From Sphingobium herbicidovorans (lineage in GTDB: Bacteria > Pseudomonadota > Alphaproteobacteria > Sphingomonadales > Sphingomonadaceae): DNA of 64,000 bases. Where the stretch lies: positions 1,054,001 through 1,118,000 of the forward strand of contig NZ_CP020538.1 of assembly GCF_002080435.1 (NCBI RefSeq), written 5' to 3'. A program made the translations under genes and the position numbers. Each line of letters begins with the position of its first letter. The first letter of the stretch is position 1. Shown here in pieces: positions 1 to 9,084 of this stretch. The notes under the pieces are model-generated. The model was not told the origin of the DNA, made no database searches, and saw only the letters and a list, made by a program, of their open reading frames with translations.

Positions 1-1
1 C

Positions 2-2932
2 GAGGTGTCATTCCGTGAACTCGAGAATGTCCTAAACGGTGCAATGCGTGGCGGCAAAGCCGATCTTGGCCTTGGTGACATGCGCGCTGCAGCTGCTGCG
101 GCCGACCTTCGCGCCCAGTCCGCGCGGAAACTGGCAGCCGCCATGGCAGCAGCCTCGGCCGCTGAGGCCGACTACAGCATGGCGACGCAGGTCTCGATCG
201 CCGCAGCCCGGAAACTGGCAGACGAGGAAGAGAATGGCGCCCGTGCCGCTCATCTCAATGTCGCCGCGCTGGAGCGGATGGCTCAGGCGGCGCAACGCAA
301 TAACATCGCCTTCGATGCACTGGCAGCGGGCAACATCGGCGCTACTCGGTCGGTCAGTGCCCATCGCAACGCTCAGATGATGCTGGGCCAGCAGCTGCAG
401 GACACAGCCATCCAGATGCAATTGGGCATCAACCCGCTCATGATCCTTACGCAGCAGGGCAGCCAGGCGGCATTCTCGCTTTCTCAGATGGGCGGCAAGG
501 CTGCCGTTGTCGGCCGCTTCCTCTCTAGCCCTTGGGTGGCTGCATTGGCGATTGCCGGGACGGCCCTATCAACACTCATGACGGAAGCCGATGATGCTGC
601 AAGCTCGCTGGAGAAGATCAAATTCTCCAGTGATGCTGTGGGCGATGCGCAAGGCATCATGGGCACCGCCATGGACATCGCTACCGGAAAGATCAGCACG
701 CAGCGGAAGGAACTGATCGCGCTAGCCATAGCCCAAACAAAAGTCGCTGCCATTCAAGCCCAGGCACGCGCCACCACATTGCGAGGCGAGGTGCAAGCGT
801 TGCAGGAGCCTGGAGACTTCAAGTTCTCTGGCGGGATCGGCGGTGGCTTGAAGGTCACCTACCGCGATGCCGGGGCGCGCGGCGTGATTTCCCAGCAGGT
901 GCTCTCGGGCCAACTTGACAGCAAAACAGCCATTCAACGTCTGGATAACCTACGCAAGGCTGGCGACCTGACAGACGAAGCATTTGCCTCAGCTGCTAAA
1001 TCCATCGCCAGTTTGGGCGTGGAGTTGGCGAATGTGAAAACTTTCGAGGCGGCCGAACGCCTGATCAACGGAGCAGGATCAGTTAGAGATCGCGGCCTCT
1101 TGCTGAAGCCCGCGAAGCCGACGAAAGCCAGAGCGTCCAACGACAACGGCGAAAAGCGGCTCTATGAGGACCTGCTGGGCGCGCGGATGGGAGCCCAAGG
1201 CAACGTCGGCAAGCTGGCGGCTGAGATGATGGAGCGCCAGCTGAAATGGGGTGAGGATCAGGTCACCGTTGGCGATCAGATGATCCAGCAGGCGAAAGAC
1301 CTCGAGGCGCTAGAAGATGCCCGCGCGCAAGGTGCGCAGGAGATGTTGGACCTCTATCTACGCCAGCTCGACGCTCTGCAGCAGATGGGCGGCTTGGCAG
1401 GTGACGCCGCTGCAATGGTGAGCGGGATCGTCAACGGCGGTAATTTCGCCGGTGTGAATGGCAAGCTCGGCAGCATGCTGCGCGCCGTCTCACCCATGGT
1501 GGGTGAACAGGGCTGGAAGGATGTCACCTCCAAACTGGACGAGATTTTCGGCGGCGATGGCGAATTCAAGAAGGACATGACGAAGCTGCTTCAAGGCGCT
1601 GGCGTGGGTCAGATGGGTGCGGGCCTTATCCTCGGCGCTGCCAACAACCAGCTGGGAAGCTCCATTGGCGGCGCGATCGGCAACAAGATCGGCGAGAAGG
1701 TGCTGGGCAAGGGCCTCGAAAGCATTGCCAAGGGCTTGGGTGACTTTGCTGGTCCGCTTGGGTCGATCGTCGGTGGTCTTCTCGGCGGCGCGCTTGGCGG
1801 CCTGTTCAAGACGCCCAAATGGGGCACGGCGGTGGTTACCGGCCAGAGCAAGGAAGACATCAGCGTCGGCGGTAACAAGTCGGCGTACCGGAGCAATGCG
1901 AACCTTGCGGGCACGTCGATCCAGAGCGGGCTGGGCGCGATCGCTGAACAGCTGGGCGCGGACATCGGCGACTATGCGGTCAGCATCGGCCAGTACAAGG
2001 GCAAATGGCGCGTCTCCACCACCGGCTATAACGGGAAACTGAACTTCAAGGGCGACACCAGCGAGTCCGGCAAGGGGCTGAAGGATTTCGGCAAGAACGG
2101 CGCGGAAGACGCCATCAAATATGCCATCGCCGATGCCGTGAAGGATGGCGCGCTTCTCGGCCTGCGCGCCTCGACCCAGAAGCTGCTTCAGAACAGCGAC
2201 GACATCGAATCCCAGCTGCAAAAGGCTCTGGATTTCGAAGGCGTCTTCACGCGGCTGAAGGAATATCGCGACCCTGTTGGCGCGGCCCTGGACACGCTGG
2301 ATAAGGAATTTGAGCGCCTGAAGAAGATCTTCGGCGAAGCGGGCGCGTCGGCGGAGGAATATGCCCAGTTGGAAGAACTGTACGGCATCGAGCGCGCCGA
2401 GGCAGTCAAGGAAGCTGGGGAGCGGATCACCGCATCGCTGAAGTCCCTGTTCGAAGAACTGACCGTGGGCAACGACGCGCGGTCCTTGCGGGAGCGGCTG
2501 GTGGAAGCGCAGGCAGCGTACAATCCGCTGGCCCAGCGCGTCGCGGCGGGGGACACGTCCGCCTACGATGATTATTCGGACGCCGCCCGCACGCTGCTGG
2601 ACCTCCAGCGCCAGATCTACGGGTCGAGCGAGGATTATTTCAACCTGCTCGACCAGGTCACGGCGCTGACCAAGACGCGGATCGATTCTGAAACCAATGT
2701 CGCGTCAATTGCCGCTGCGCGCGACAGCATCTTTTCGGAAAGCCAGGCGTCGGTCACCCCGATTGTGTCAGCCACAGAGCAACAGACAGCCGTCTTGGCG
2801 AAGGCGCTGAGCGAAGGGTTCAACGGCTGGGGTATCAAACTCGATGTGCTGAACCAGAACCTCGTCCGGGCATTCCAGAGCAGCCCGACGGCCGGGAATA
2901 CGGCCCTTGCCCGAGCGCGGGCAAACTTCTGA
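2..2932 (+). CDS. Phage tail tape-measure protein (5' end outside window)
   Basis: Large tail protein expected to set tail length and help DNA ejection. At least 975 residues are present. The reading frame has no stop before the left edge, so the GTG at 5 is probably internal. The N-terminal part is Ala-rich and helical; around residue 140 it has the LGINPLMILTQQG type motif seen in lambda-like tape-measure proteins, followed by a hydrophobic stretch near 175-190. The middle (about 500-610) is Gly-rich and amphipathic, with membrane-like helices. No other tail gene follows, which is odd because tape-measure genes normally sit mid-operon. The family assignment comes from motif and composition and is fairly sure. 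Confidence 0.85.
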   Translation, partial: EVSFRELENVLNGAMRGGKADLGLGDMRAAAAAADLRAQSARKLAAAMAAASAAEADYSMATQVSIAAARKLADEEENGARAAHLNVAALERMAQAAQRNNIAFDALAAGNIGATRSVSAHRNAQMMLGQQLQDTAIQMQLGINPLMILTQQGSQAAFSLSQMGGKAAVVGRFLSSPWVAALAIAGTALSTLMTEADDAASSLEKIKFSSDAVGDAQGIMGTAMDIATGKISTQRKELIALAIAQTKVAAIQAQARATTLRGEVQALQEPGDFKFSGGIGGGLKVTYRDAGARGVISQQVLSGQLDSKTAIQRLDNLRKAGDLTDEAFASAAKSIASLGVELANVKTFEAAERLINGAGSVRDRGLLLKPAKPTKARASNDNGEKRLYEDLLGARMGAQGNVGKLAAEMMERQLKWGEDQVTVGDQMIQQAKDLEALEDARAQGAQEMLDLYLRQLDALQQMGGLAGDAAAMVSGIVNGGNFAGVNGKLGSMLRAVSPMVGEQGWKDVTSKLDEIFGGDGEFKKDMTKLLQGAGVGQMGAGLILGAANNQLGSSIGGAIGNKIGEKVLGKGLESIAKGLGDFAGPLGSIVGGLLGGALGGLFKTPKWGTAVVTGQSKEDISVGGNKSAYRSNANLAGTSIQSGLGAIAEQLGADIGDYAVSIGQYKGKWRVSTTGYNGKLNFKGDTSESGKGLKDFGKNGAEDAIKYAIADAVKDGALLGLRASTQKLLQNSDDIESQLQKALDFEGVFTRLKEYRDPVGAALDTLDKEFERLKKIFGEAGASAEEYAQLEELYGIERAEAVKEAGERITASLKSLFEELTVGNDARSLRERLVEAQAAYNPLAQRVAAGDTSAYDDYSDAARTLLDLQRQIYGSSEDYFNLLDQVTALTKTRIDSETNVASIAAARDSIFSESQASVTPIVSATEQQTAVLAKALSEGFNGWGIKLDVLNQNLVRAFQSSPTAGNTALARARANF

Positions 2933-3041
2933 TGCCATTCACCGGTGCTGCACTGTTGCTCCTGCCTTCAGCGACCGGCAGCGGCGGGCCTCGGAACATA
3001 CTGCCCACGATGGACGATTCTTGCCCGGATAGGAGGACGAC

Positions 3042-3263
3042 ATGTACAACGATCGACAAGATGGAGCCCCGCACCTGAACAAGGTTGAAGCGCGCGCGGG
3101 CTCGCGATCCAAACTCAATCGCAACGTTTTGGTAGTGAGCCTGCTGCTCGTGATTTTGGGCTTCATCGCAGTTGTCGGATTTGGCTTCTTCGATACCGAC
3201 AGGACAGGCGCCGATCAGGTGAACACGGAGAATGCAGCGGTGGGGACAGATGGCCGGATGTGA
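3042..3263 (+). CDS. Small single-pass membrane protein
   Basis: A 73-residue protein with one clear membrane segment (about residues 30-50, VVSLLLVILGFIAVVGFGFF) flanked by a basic N-side, which suggests an N-in orientation. A strong AGGAGG ribosome site lies five bases before the ATG. It is alone between the tape-measure gene and the leftward early operon. I do not recognise the family. A prophage-encoded membrane factor or lysogenic accessory protein is possible, but no function can be assigned. Confidence 0.6.
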   Translation: MYNDRQDGAPHLNKVEARAGSRSKLNRNVLVVSLLLVILGFIAVVGFGFFDTDRTGADQVNTENAAVGTDGRM

Positions 3264-3445
3264 AGAACGACTAAAAGGGAGCCCGGCGCGCGTTGTCATG
3301 GCGCCAGCGCCGGGCCCTAGGTTCGATGGGCAGAAGGATGAACACCCCATCAGTCGTTATCGGCTCCCGCGCGGACACCGCTCCGCGCGAGAACCAGTTA
3401 CGCTACGCCGCAGCCGCCGAAAGCTCGCAGCCTAGCGAAAGTTGA

Positions 3446-4150
3446 TCAGTATCGGCGCATGTCAACGGTCGTGGGCCGTCTAACTGATTGCGCAAGCCGG
3501 AGCTTTGTATCTTCAAGCCCAGGCACCTGATTGAGGGTCAGCAAAGCAGGCTCGACAGGAATCTCTCCCTTTAATGCGAAGGTACGAGGAAGTTCGTGAC
3601 CTTCGGACAAGAGAGTGCCGCTCAATCTCCAGATCTGATCGACCTTGCCAGACGAAACGAGTCGGCGAAGGGCCGCCGACGCCGCATAAAGTGCTTCCAG
3701 CTCTTCAAGTAGACCCTGTGCCCTACCCGCAAGATCATCAATCACCGGCTCGAGGGCTTCTTCAATTTCCTTCTTCAGGTCGTCCCAAGGCCCACGCAGC
3801 GGAATATATCCATCGTTGATCTGCCGAACCAGCACCTTTGTGCCTGCTAGAATCTGTTCCTTTTCTCGCTCGAGCTCATCGGTGGCAGGAGGCAGAGCAC
3901 CATCGCTCAACAAAGCGTGGGCTACAGCCTCCCCGTCGGGCTCACGCTGCTCACGGATCAGCGTGCGCAGTTCGTCGAGCCTGGCATTCGCGCGATTGAG
4001 AGCAGCCTCTTTGGATGCGATCCCCAGTTTTAGACTGTCCCGCCGATCGATGTGCTTGCCAAAATCGATGGCCTCCAGCGCTTCTCGCGCTTGATCCACC
4101 GGGCTCGGCATGGTCGCCTCTCCAAACGAAGCTTTTTCGAAGATGCCCAT
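3446..4150 (-). CDS. Hypothetical phage protein, helical
   Basis: A 234-residue, charged, mostly helical protein with coiled-coil tendency around residues 40-70 and 115-160. It has no signal peptide or recognised domain. Its ATG overlaps the stop of the upstream gene (TAATG) behind a G-rich ribosome site; an alternative ATG at 4111 also has a good site. It is the last gene of the leftward early operon. Function unknown. Confidence 0.65.
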   Translation of the reverse strand: MGIFEKASFGEATMPSPVDQAREALEAIDFGKHIDRRDSLKLGIASKEAALNRANARLDELRTLIREQREPDGEAVAHALLSDGALPPATDELEREKEQILAGTKVLVRQINDGYIPLRGPWDDLKKEIEEALEPVIDDLAGRAQGLLEELEALYAASAALRRLVSSGKVDQIWRLSGTLLSEGHELPRTFALKGEIPVEPALLTLNQVPGLEDTKLRLAQSVRRPTTVDMRRY

Positions 4151-4959
4151 TACTTCCCCCCTTCATGATCAAGATGCGCCACGAGGGCATCCCGCTTTGC
4201 ATTTACTCGGTCCCAAACCGCATCAGCAGCCGCTCGGGCATTGCCTCCCGCCTGCGCCTGTCTGGGTCCACCTTCGGCATTTGCAGCGCGATAGGCACGA
4301 TCCCACACACCATCGACCTTCGCTCGCGCGTCAGTCGTAGAAGTCCTAAACGAGCCGTGGCCCTGCGGCGGTTTTGGTGCTCCAAGGCCATAGGCTTTCG
4401 ACCAGGCTGCATCCGCCGCCGCCCTTGATCGGTGCTGCTGGTCAGTCAGTTGTTCCGGGAGGCGGGCGAAGATCGCATCATCGTCCAACCCCTGGGTTAC
4501 AAGGTCCATCACGGCTAAATTCCGATGGCGTGCGGTCGGATGAGCCAAAAGGCGAAGCGCCCTGTTGTTGGCCGCCCGAAAACTGGAGCGATATGCGTCA
4601 GTCGGTGCACTGCCGAGAGCGGCTATCTCCGCCGGGACTGGCATTGGCTTTGGCGGCGGTGCGGGGCTGGCTGCTGCTGGCGCTGGCTGCGCTTTGACCG
4701 GTTGCGCGATGGGGGCGCAATCGGCCACGGTTGGTGCAAGCGCTCTCGTAGCTTGAGGCAGAGTAGCCACCTGCCCCTTGGCGGGAGCAGCTCCGCCATG
4801 CAGAGCCAGCCACGCCTCCTCAAAACCTGCCCCATACCGCTTGGCCTCGGCAGCATCACCGCAGACTGACAGCCGGTGGGCCATCAACCGGGAAGATCGT
4901 CCTGTTCCTACACCGCTTCTGGCTGCGACGGCGGCCAGCGGATTCTGACCAGTCATCAT
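4150..4959 (-). CDS. Hypothetical phage protein with Trp-containing repeats
   Basis: 269 residues, Ala/Pro-rich, starting at tandem ATGs after GGAG. The C-terminal half carries degenerate repeats with a conserved VWDRA/VWDRV core (around residues 190-260, e.g. VWDRAYRAAN and VWDRVNAKRDA). The neighbouring upstream gene has the same type of repeat, so the two look like diverged duplicates. A stretch near 130-165 resembles the helical tail of phage head-maturation proteases, but no protease domain is present. Function unknown. Confidence 0.65.
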   Translation of the reverse strand: MMTGQNPLAAVAARSGVGTGRSSRLMAHRLSVCGDAAEAKRYGAGFEEAWLALHGGAAPAKGQVATLPQATRALAPTVADCAPIAQPVKAQPAPAAASPAPPPKPMPVPAEIAALGSAPTDAYRSSFRAANNRALRLLAHPTARHRNLAVMDLVTQGLDDDAIFARLPEQLTDQQHRSRAAADAAWSKAYGLGAPKPPQGHGSFRTSTTDARAKVDGVWDRAYRAANAEGGPRQAQAGGNARAAADAVWDRVNAKRDALVAHLDHEGGK

Positions 4960-5741
4960 GCTACTCCTCCGTGCGACAATGCGCGATCGGCATCAACCCT
5001 AGCCCATGCTCTGCCAGCCTTGTCCGCGGCGCTCTCCCGCTCCCCGCCCCGGCTGGCAGCACGGGCCTTCGCCCACACCTGGACACTTGACGGCTTTGAA
5101 GCGGACCGGTCAGCGTCAACGCCCTCCCACACCCGGTCGAGGCGATCGACTGCAGCCTGATGACGCTGGGATAGCGAAAGCTGTTCGTTCGCTGCCCGGG
5201 CTTTGGCCCAGACTGAAGCCGACGCCTGCCGCTCAGCTCCATTGCGCTGGACGTTCAGGCCCGGCTGTCCCTGCCGTTCGCTCATCGCGCGGTCCCACTT
5301 CGCCGCAGCCGCAGCCTGCCGTGCGGCCTGATCGGGATGGGTCACGGACGTCGGAGCAGTCGACTGGCGCCCGTCGCGACCGGCGTGGGATCCGGCTCGT
5401 GGCGTGACTGCCAACGTCGCAATTATCTCCTCCGCGCTCATGCTGCTGAGCATCAGCTTATCGCCAACTGCCTCCCTACCGACATACTCATCCGAACCCA
5501 TGATGGTGACGATGCGGGTCCGCTCAGAAGCTATCGAGGCGGGGTTGGGCTTGGCCGCCGCTGGAGCGCAGGCTGCCGGGCGGTTGGCCTTCGGCTGGGT
5601 TGCCACAGGCGCGACCGGTGCTTCTGTCGCCGCCCGCGTGCCGCCGGTGGGCTGCATCAGCGAGGCGAAGCGCGATGTGGTTGGTAGAGCGGCCAGTTGC
5701 TTCGCGCGCCTGTCCTCGAAAATCTGATCGGTCATATTCAT
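4956..5741 (-). CDS. Hypothetical phage protein with VWAKA/VWEGV repeats
   Basis: 261 residues from the ATG at 5741, chosen because GGAG lies seven bases upstream; the frame stays open further 5' but lacks a site. The C-terminal half alternates VWAKARAAN-like and VWEGVDADRS-like units, two of each, giving a roughly 35-residue period. It overlaps the next gene by four bases. The repeats relate it to the 269-residue neighbour. No catalytic motif is visible and the role is unknown. Confidence 0.65.
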   Translation of the reverse strand: MNMTDQIFEDRRAKQLAALPTTSRFASLMQPTGGTRAATEAPVAPVATQPKANRPAACAPAAAKPNPASIASERTRIVTIMGSDEYVGREAVGDKLMLSSMSAEEIIATLAVTPRAGSHAGRDGRQSTAPTSVTHPDQAARQAAAAAKWDRAMSERQGQPGLNVQRNGAERQASASVWAKARAANEQLSLSQRHQAAVDRLDRVWEGVDADRSASKPSSVQVWAKARAASRGGERESAADKAGRAWARVDADRALSHGGVA

Positions 5742-5772
5742 TGGGATCTCCAAAGTGGTTGTGGCGCCACAG

Positions 5773-6132
5773 TCAGTTCGGCTTCGAGCCCCGCGTGGTA
5801 CGATCGGGCCGTTTGGTGATTTTGTCGGCGGGTGTTGGTTCACCCGGGGCAATGCTTGTGGCACCGGGCAGCCCCATCATCTGCCCTCGCAGATGAGCCT
5901 CCAGCGCCATGCGCCGCGCCAGACGATTGCTCATGGCGAGGCCAATGACCGCCGCGCCATCGGGCTCAGCAGCGGCTGGCAAGCGGGCCAAGATGATGCC
6001 GGTCATATCGACGAGCGCCGTGGCCGCGATTTCGATCGCCTGGTCGCCACCAGCGTCGATATCGACAACCTCGCCGACGGCTGCGCGCAGCTTTGTCATA
6101 AGGCGATCGTGATTGAGTTGGGTTTGAGTCAT
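5773..6132 (-). CDS. Hypothetical phage protein
   Basis: 119 residues from the ATG at 6132, supported by GAGG about eight bases upstream. It overlaps the 3' end of the upstream ATPase gene. Helical and Ala-rich in the first 90 residues, then a basic, Pro-rich tail. No recognised domain. Position suggests a replication-module accessory protein, which is only inference. Confidence 0.55.
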   Translation of the reverse strand: MTQTQLNHDRLMTKLRAAVGEVVDIDAGGDQAIEIAATALVDMTGIILARLPAAAEPDGAAVIGLAMSNRLARRMALEAHLRGQMMGLPGATSIAPGEPTPADKITKRPDRTTRGSKPN

Positions 6133-6142
6133 GGCAGTTCCC

Positions 6143-7480
6143 TCAGGCTGGTCGATGGCTGGGCTCGTCCCAGCTTGGATTGGTGTCGGGAGCATCCGGG
6201 TGGTCCTGATCTAAAAGGGAGGGCGCGGAGGCCTCGAGGGCCGCGCCCATTCCCCCCTTTAGGGGGGAGTGTGTGTGCGGGGTCGTCCGGGAGCCGTGCG
6301 GGAATGGTTCGGGGAACGTTCGGGAACCCGTCCGGGACACGTCCGGGGACCCGTCCGGGGTGATGCGGGAAGACCGCCGAATTGCTTTTACCGACCGCCC
6401 CTTGCCTCGATTTTCATGGTCATAAATTTCGATCTCACCAACAGCCAGCAGCCGCTCCATCGCTTTGCGCAGGCGATCTCTGCCGATGCCCTTGGCTGCT
6501 GGCATGGCTTCAAACTGGGAGGGCGCATAATTCGGGGAAACATTGGGAGAAACTACCAGACCATCCCTTGCGCGGGCGTCCAGGCACGCCATGAATATAC
6601 CATTATCATTGGACGCTGCCGCTGTGGTGGCAAGTTCGGCTCGCTTGTCGTCGGATAGATCCTCATCGAGAACAAGCGAGAATTCGTGCCAGCGGAACCG
6701 CAGTTCAGCTCCCTGTCGGGCGTAATTGGCCTTGCCAAGTGTCAGCAGGCGTTCGTCCGGGTCGATGCTATCTTCGGGCCGTTGCAGCACGATTTGGGAA
6801 CGCACGGCATTCAGCCATGCAGTGGATCCGGAATAACTGTCGCCCGCCTTATTGGAATGGGCGATGAGCAGGATGGTCGCGTCCAGTTCCCGGCACAGCG
6901 AGTAAAGCAGATTGACGAATGCCGTGACCTGCCCGCGATCGTTCTCGTTACCGGCGAAGAAATGCGCTGCATTGTCGAGCACGACCAGCCGCGCGTTGGT
7001 GGAGATGATAGTGGCCCGAAGCGATGCGAACGATGGCGACGGTTTGAGCTTTCCTTCCATATCGAAGCTCGCCAACTCATTCCCGAGCTGACCGCGAAGG
7101 CTGGACAGATGGAGCCGCCCAACCAAATCCGCCATTTTCAAACCCAAGGTGTTGCAGATATGCTGGGCCATCCAATGTAACCGGTCGTCGTCATCTTCGC
7201 ATGTCAGGTAAAGGGAGGATACTGGCTCGACGTCGATCCCGAGCATGGGGACAGCGGCCGCGCAACATGTTGCCAGCTGTTGGCCGAACGTCGATTTGTT
7301 GGCGCCGCCCGCACCGGTGATCAGCGTCATCTCGCGGTCAGGCACAAAGCCTTTCATCACGAACCGCTTGGCCTCTGCCTGGCGTAGGCTCCATTGGTTG
7401 AGATCGGCCAAGGGGAAGAGCTTCGGCCCACCTCCCGATGGCTCAACGCTTTGCAAGCGGCTGGCGCGATCAAGCGACAT
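6143..7480 (-). CDS. RepA-like AAA ATPase (replicative helicase type)
   Basis: 445 residues. A RecA-like ATPase core has Walker A TGAGGANKST (residues about 56-65), an acidic CEDDDD stretch near 93, and Walker B RLVVLDNAAHF near 160. This pattern matches hexameric RepA/AAA_25 proteins found in plasmids and prophages, where they act as replicative helicase or helicase loader. The C-terminal ~70 residues are Ser/Arg/Thr/Pro-rich and low complexity, and their DNA carries a phased repeat array, as in phages whose origin lies within a replication gene. The upstream gene overlaps by 11 bases. The ATPase assignment is firm; the exact replication role is inferred. Confidence 0.8.
   Translation of the reverse strand: MSLDRASRLQSVEPSGGGPKLFPLADLNQWSLRQAEAKRFVMKGFVPDREMTLITGAGGANKSTFGQQLATCCAAAVPMLGIDVEPVSSLYLTCEDDDDRLHWMAQHICNTLGLKMADLVGRLHLSSLRGQLGNELASFDMEGKLKPSPSFASLRATIISTNARLVVLDNAAHFFAGNENDRGQVTAFVNLLYSLCRELDATILLIAHSNKAGDSYSGSTAWLNAVRSQIVLQRPEDSIDPDERLLTLGKANYARQGAELRFRWHEFSLVLDEDLSDDKRAELATTAAASNDNGIFMACLDARARDGLVVSPNVSPNYAPSQFEAMPAAKGIGRDRLRKAMERLLAVGEIEIYDHENRGKGRSVKAIRRSSRITPDGSPDVSRTGSRTFPEPFPHGSRTTPHTHSPLKGGMGAALEASAPSLLDQDHPDAPDTNPSWDEPSHRPA
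6284..6369. repeat. Phased iteron-like array, candidate replication origin
   Basis: Eight degenerate copies of CGTCCGGG start at 6284, 6295, 6306, 6317, 6329, 6340, 6352 and 6362. The spacings are 11, 11, 11, 12, 11, 12 and 10 bases, close to one helical turn. The spacing is not a multiple of three, so codon repetition does not explain it. An AT-richer stretch follows near 6408-6435. Location inside the 3' part of the helicase gene is typical of phage origins. Origin function is inferred. Confidence 0.5.
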
Positions 7481-8069
7481 GGCGACGGCGCTCCCGGTTG
7501 ACTATGTTCGGCACCGGCTGCGGTCGGCTGAACTCGAGGCGGATCAACCGCGCAGTTACGCGATCGGTGACGATCGTCTCGCAGAGCTTGAGCTGCTCTA
7601 CGACTTCACGATTATCATAATCGAGAATCACCACACCCTCTCCCCCGGCTCTGAGCCAGTCGAGCGGAGTTGCCCAGACTTCCACTGTGCCTGCATCCCA
7701 TCGTGGCGCGGCGATATCGTCCGCGTTCAGCAGCACGGCGTTGCCTGTGCGACGTAGCCAGCGGTCCGGCCATCGCGGGTCAAACGCGACCATATCGATG
7801 ATGTCGCCGCCTTCATGTACAGGGAGGATCAGGTGCGGCTCGCCGTCGTCGTTCGGCTGATACATGAGGTTGGAAAGCCGCTCGACTTTGGCCAGCCCGA
7901 TCGGCGCATAGGCGCCAAGGCTGGCAATGGTCTCCTTTGCGATACCCCAAGCCATCAGCCGGTCGAGATGCTTGCCCGCGCTCGCTGCGGCGTGCATCAT
8001 CTCCTCGCCTAGATCGATCTGGCGATCACGCATCAGCCAAGCCCGTCCTATCGCGGATGCGCCATCCAT
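7470..8069 (-). CDS. Hypothetical, toprim/primase-like companion of the ATPase
   Basis: About 199 residues from the ATG at 8069; the start is uncertain (8033 is also possible) because no clear ribosome site is visible. It overlaps the ATPase gene by 11 bases. Features include an acidic-Gly stretch (HEGGDIIDMVAFDPRW), and VVILDYDN in the second half, which is reminiscent of metal-binding positions in toprim or primase folds. Adjacency to a RepA-like ATPase fits a replication role. The assignment is tentative. Confidence 0.55.
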   Translation of the reverse strand: MDGASAIGRAWLMRDRQIDLGEEMMHAAASAGKHLDRLMAWGIAKETIASLGAYAPIGLAKVERLSNLMYQPNDDGEPHLILPVHEGGDIIDMVAFDPRWPDRWLRRTGNAVLLNADDIAAPRWDAGTVEVWATPLDWLRAGGEGVVILDYDNREVVEQLKLCETIVTDRVTARLIRLEFSRPQPVPNIVNRERRRHVA

Positions 8070-8232
8070 GGTTGATGCGGAGGCCAGTCGCCCACCTGCG
8101 AGCCTTGCGGTAATCCTTGAATTCCGCGTCCAGGTTTTCGCCCGATACGGGTGGAAGAACCCGCACGTCGAAGCCGGCACCGAACGGCTCAAGGACGATT
8201 TCGATCATACGATCTGAATTCGAATGGCTCAT
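8026..8232 (-). CDS. Small hypothetical phage protein
   Basis: 68 residues from the ATG at 8232, with GGAAGAG upstream. Mixed alpha/beta composition with a basic C-terminal half (KDYRKARRWATGL). It overlaps the start of the downstream gene. Members like this often sit in phage early operons; no domain is recognised. Confidence 0.55.
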   Translation of the reverse strand: MSHSNSDRMIEIVLEPFGAGFDVRVLPPVSGENLDAEFKDYRKARRWATGLRINHGWRIRDRTGLADA

Positions 8233-8403
8233 TGTGCTCTTCCCAGTGCTTGAAGCGATAGGATGGACTCTCAGATTTGGCCGTCCAGTCGCCACGCGGC
8301 CAATCTCGGCCAAGACGAGCAAGCTATTGATAAATATAGAAAGATCGTCGTTTTTGGGCCGTTTTGCGCTTGGCGGCGGCCAAACCATTGCAATCGGCAG
8401 AAA

Positions 8404-9084
8404 TCAGCCATTTTGGGCGATCTTCGCTTCAGCCCACGCTGCTCTGAAGGCCTCCCTGGCCACGTCATCGAAGCGTGGATCGGCCGCGAACTGAGCATAT
8501 GCAGACGCGCTGTTTCGTCCACGACCACTTGTCAGCCAATCAGCGCACCATCGGACAACATCAGCCTGGCTCACTGGTGAACGATCGGTGTTTTGGCTGC
8601 AGTGAAACTGTTCCAGGAGACGGTCATAGTCAGACTTTGCGATTGACACTCCAGATGCCCGTTTGCACATCCGTAGGCCACGCTCTGGCGTTCCCCAGGT
8701 CATCACGATGGCGAACGATGAAGCTGCCCAGTCAGCAGTGATGCTGGTTCGTTCAGGATGAGGGTTTCGCCCCTGCAACTTGCTTTCGGTTTTCTCGCCT
8801 TCGTGACTCCAGTCGTACCGCCAGAAGGCGAGAGGCACGGGCTCGTCGGCAAGGATCGCAGCTGGATTGGGGCCGAGAAAGATGTGCTCCAGGTACAGCG
8901 TTGCGGCAGTAGCCAAGATCGCGCCCGATATGAATTCCCGGAGCACGTAAAGCCGCGCACCCGTCTCACCTAAGTACTGCGACAGCGATTGAACAACTGC
9001 GGCGACTGGAACCCGCCGCCGCCCGCGGATAGCGACCACGCCCTCCAAACCACAGGGCGCGACCGCCAAGCGAGGCTTAGCCAT
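8404..9084 (-). CDS. Hypothetical phage protein
   Basis: 226 residues from the ATG at 9084, selected for the GGAGGAG site six bases upstream; it overlaps the end of the upstream gene by eight bases. The N-terminal part (about residues 15-75) is hydrophobic/helical, and the C-terminal part contains a Trp-rich segment and ends in a helix (REAFRAAWAEAKIA). No recognised domain or catalytic motif. Unknown role in the early operon. Confidence 0.6.
   Translation of the reverse strand: MAKPRLAVAPCGLEGVVAIRGRRRVPVAAVVQSLSQYLGETGARLYVLREFISGAILATAATLYLEHIFLGPNPAAILADEPVPLAFWRYDWSHEGEKTESKLQGRNPHPERTSITADWAASSFAIVMTWGTPERGLRMCKRASGVSIAKSDYDRLLEQFHCSQNTDRSPVSQADVVRWCADWLTSGRGRNSASAYAQFAADPRFDDVAREAFRAAWAEAKIAQNG

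Noticed and set aside
1490..2221. Minus-strand ORF inside the tape-measure gene
   Set aside because: Antisense shadow; the plus strand has the coherent phage protein.
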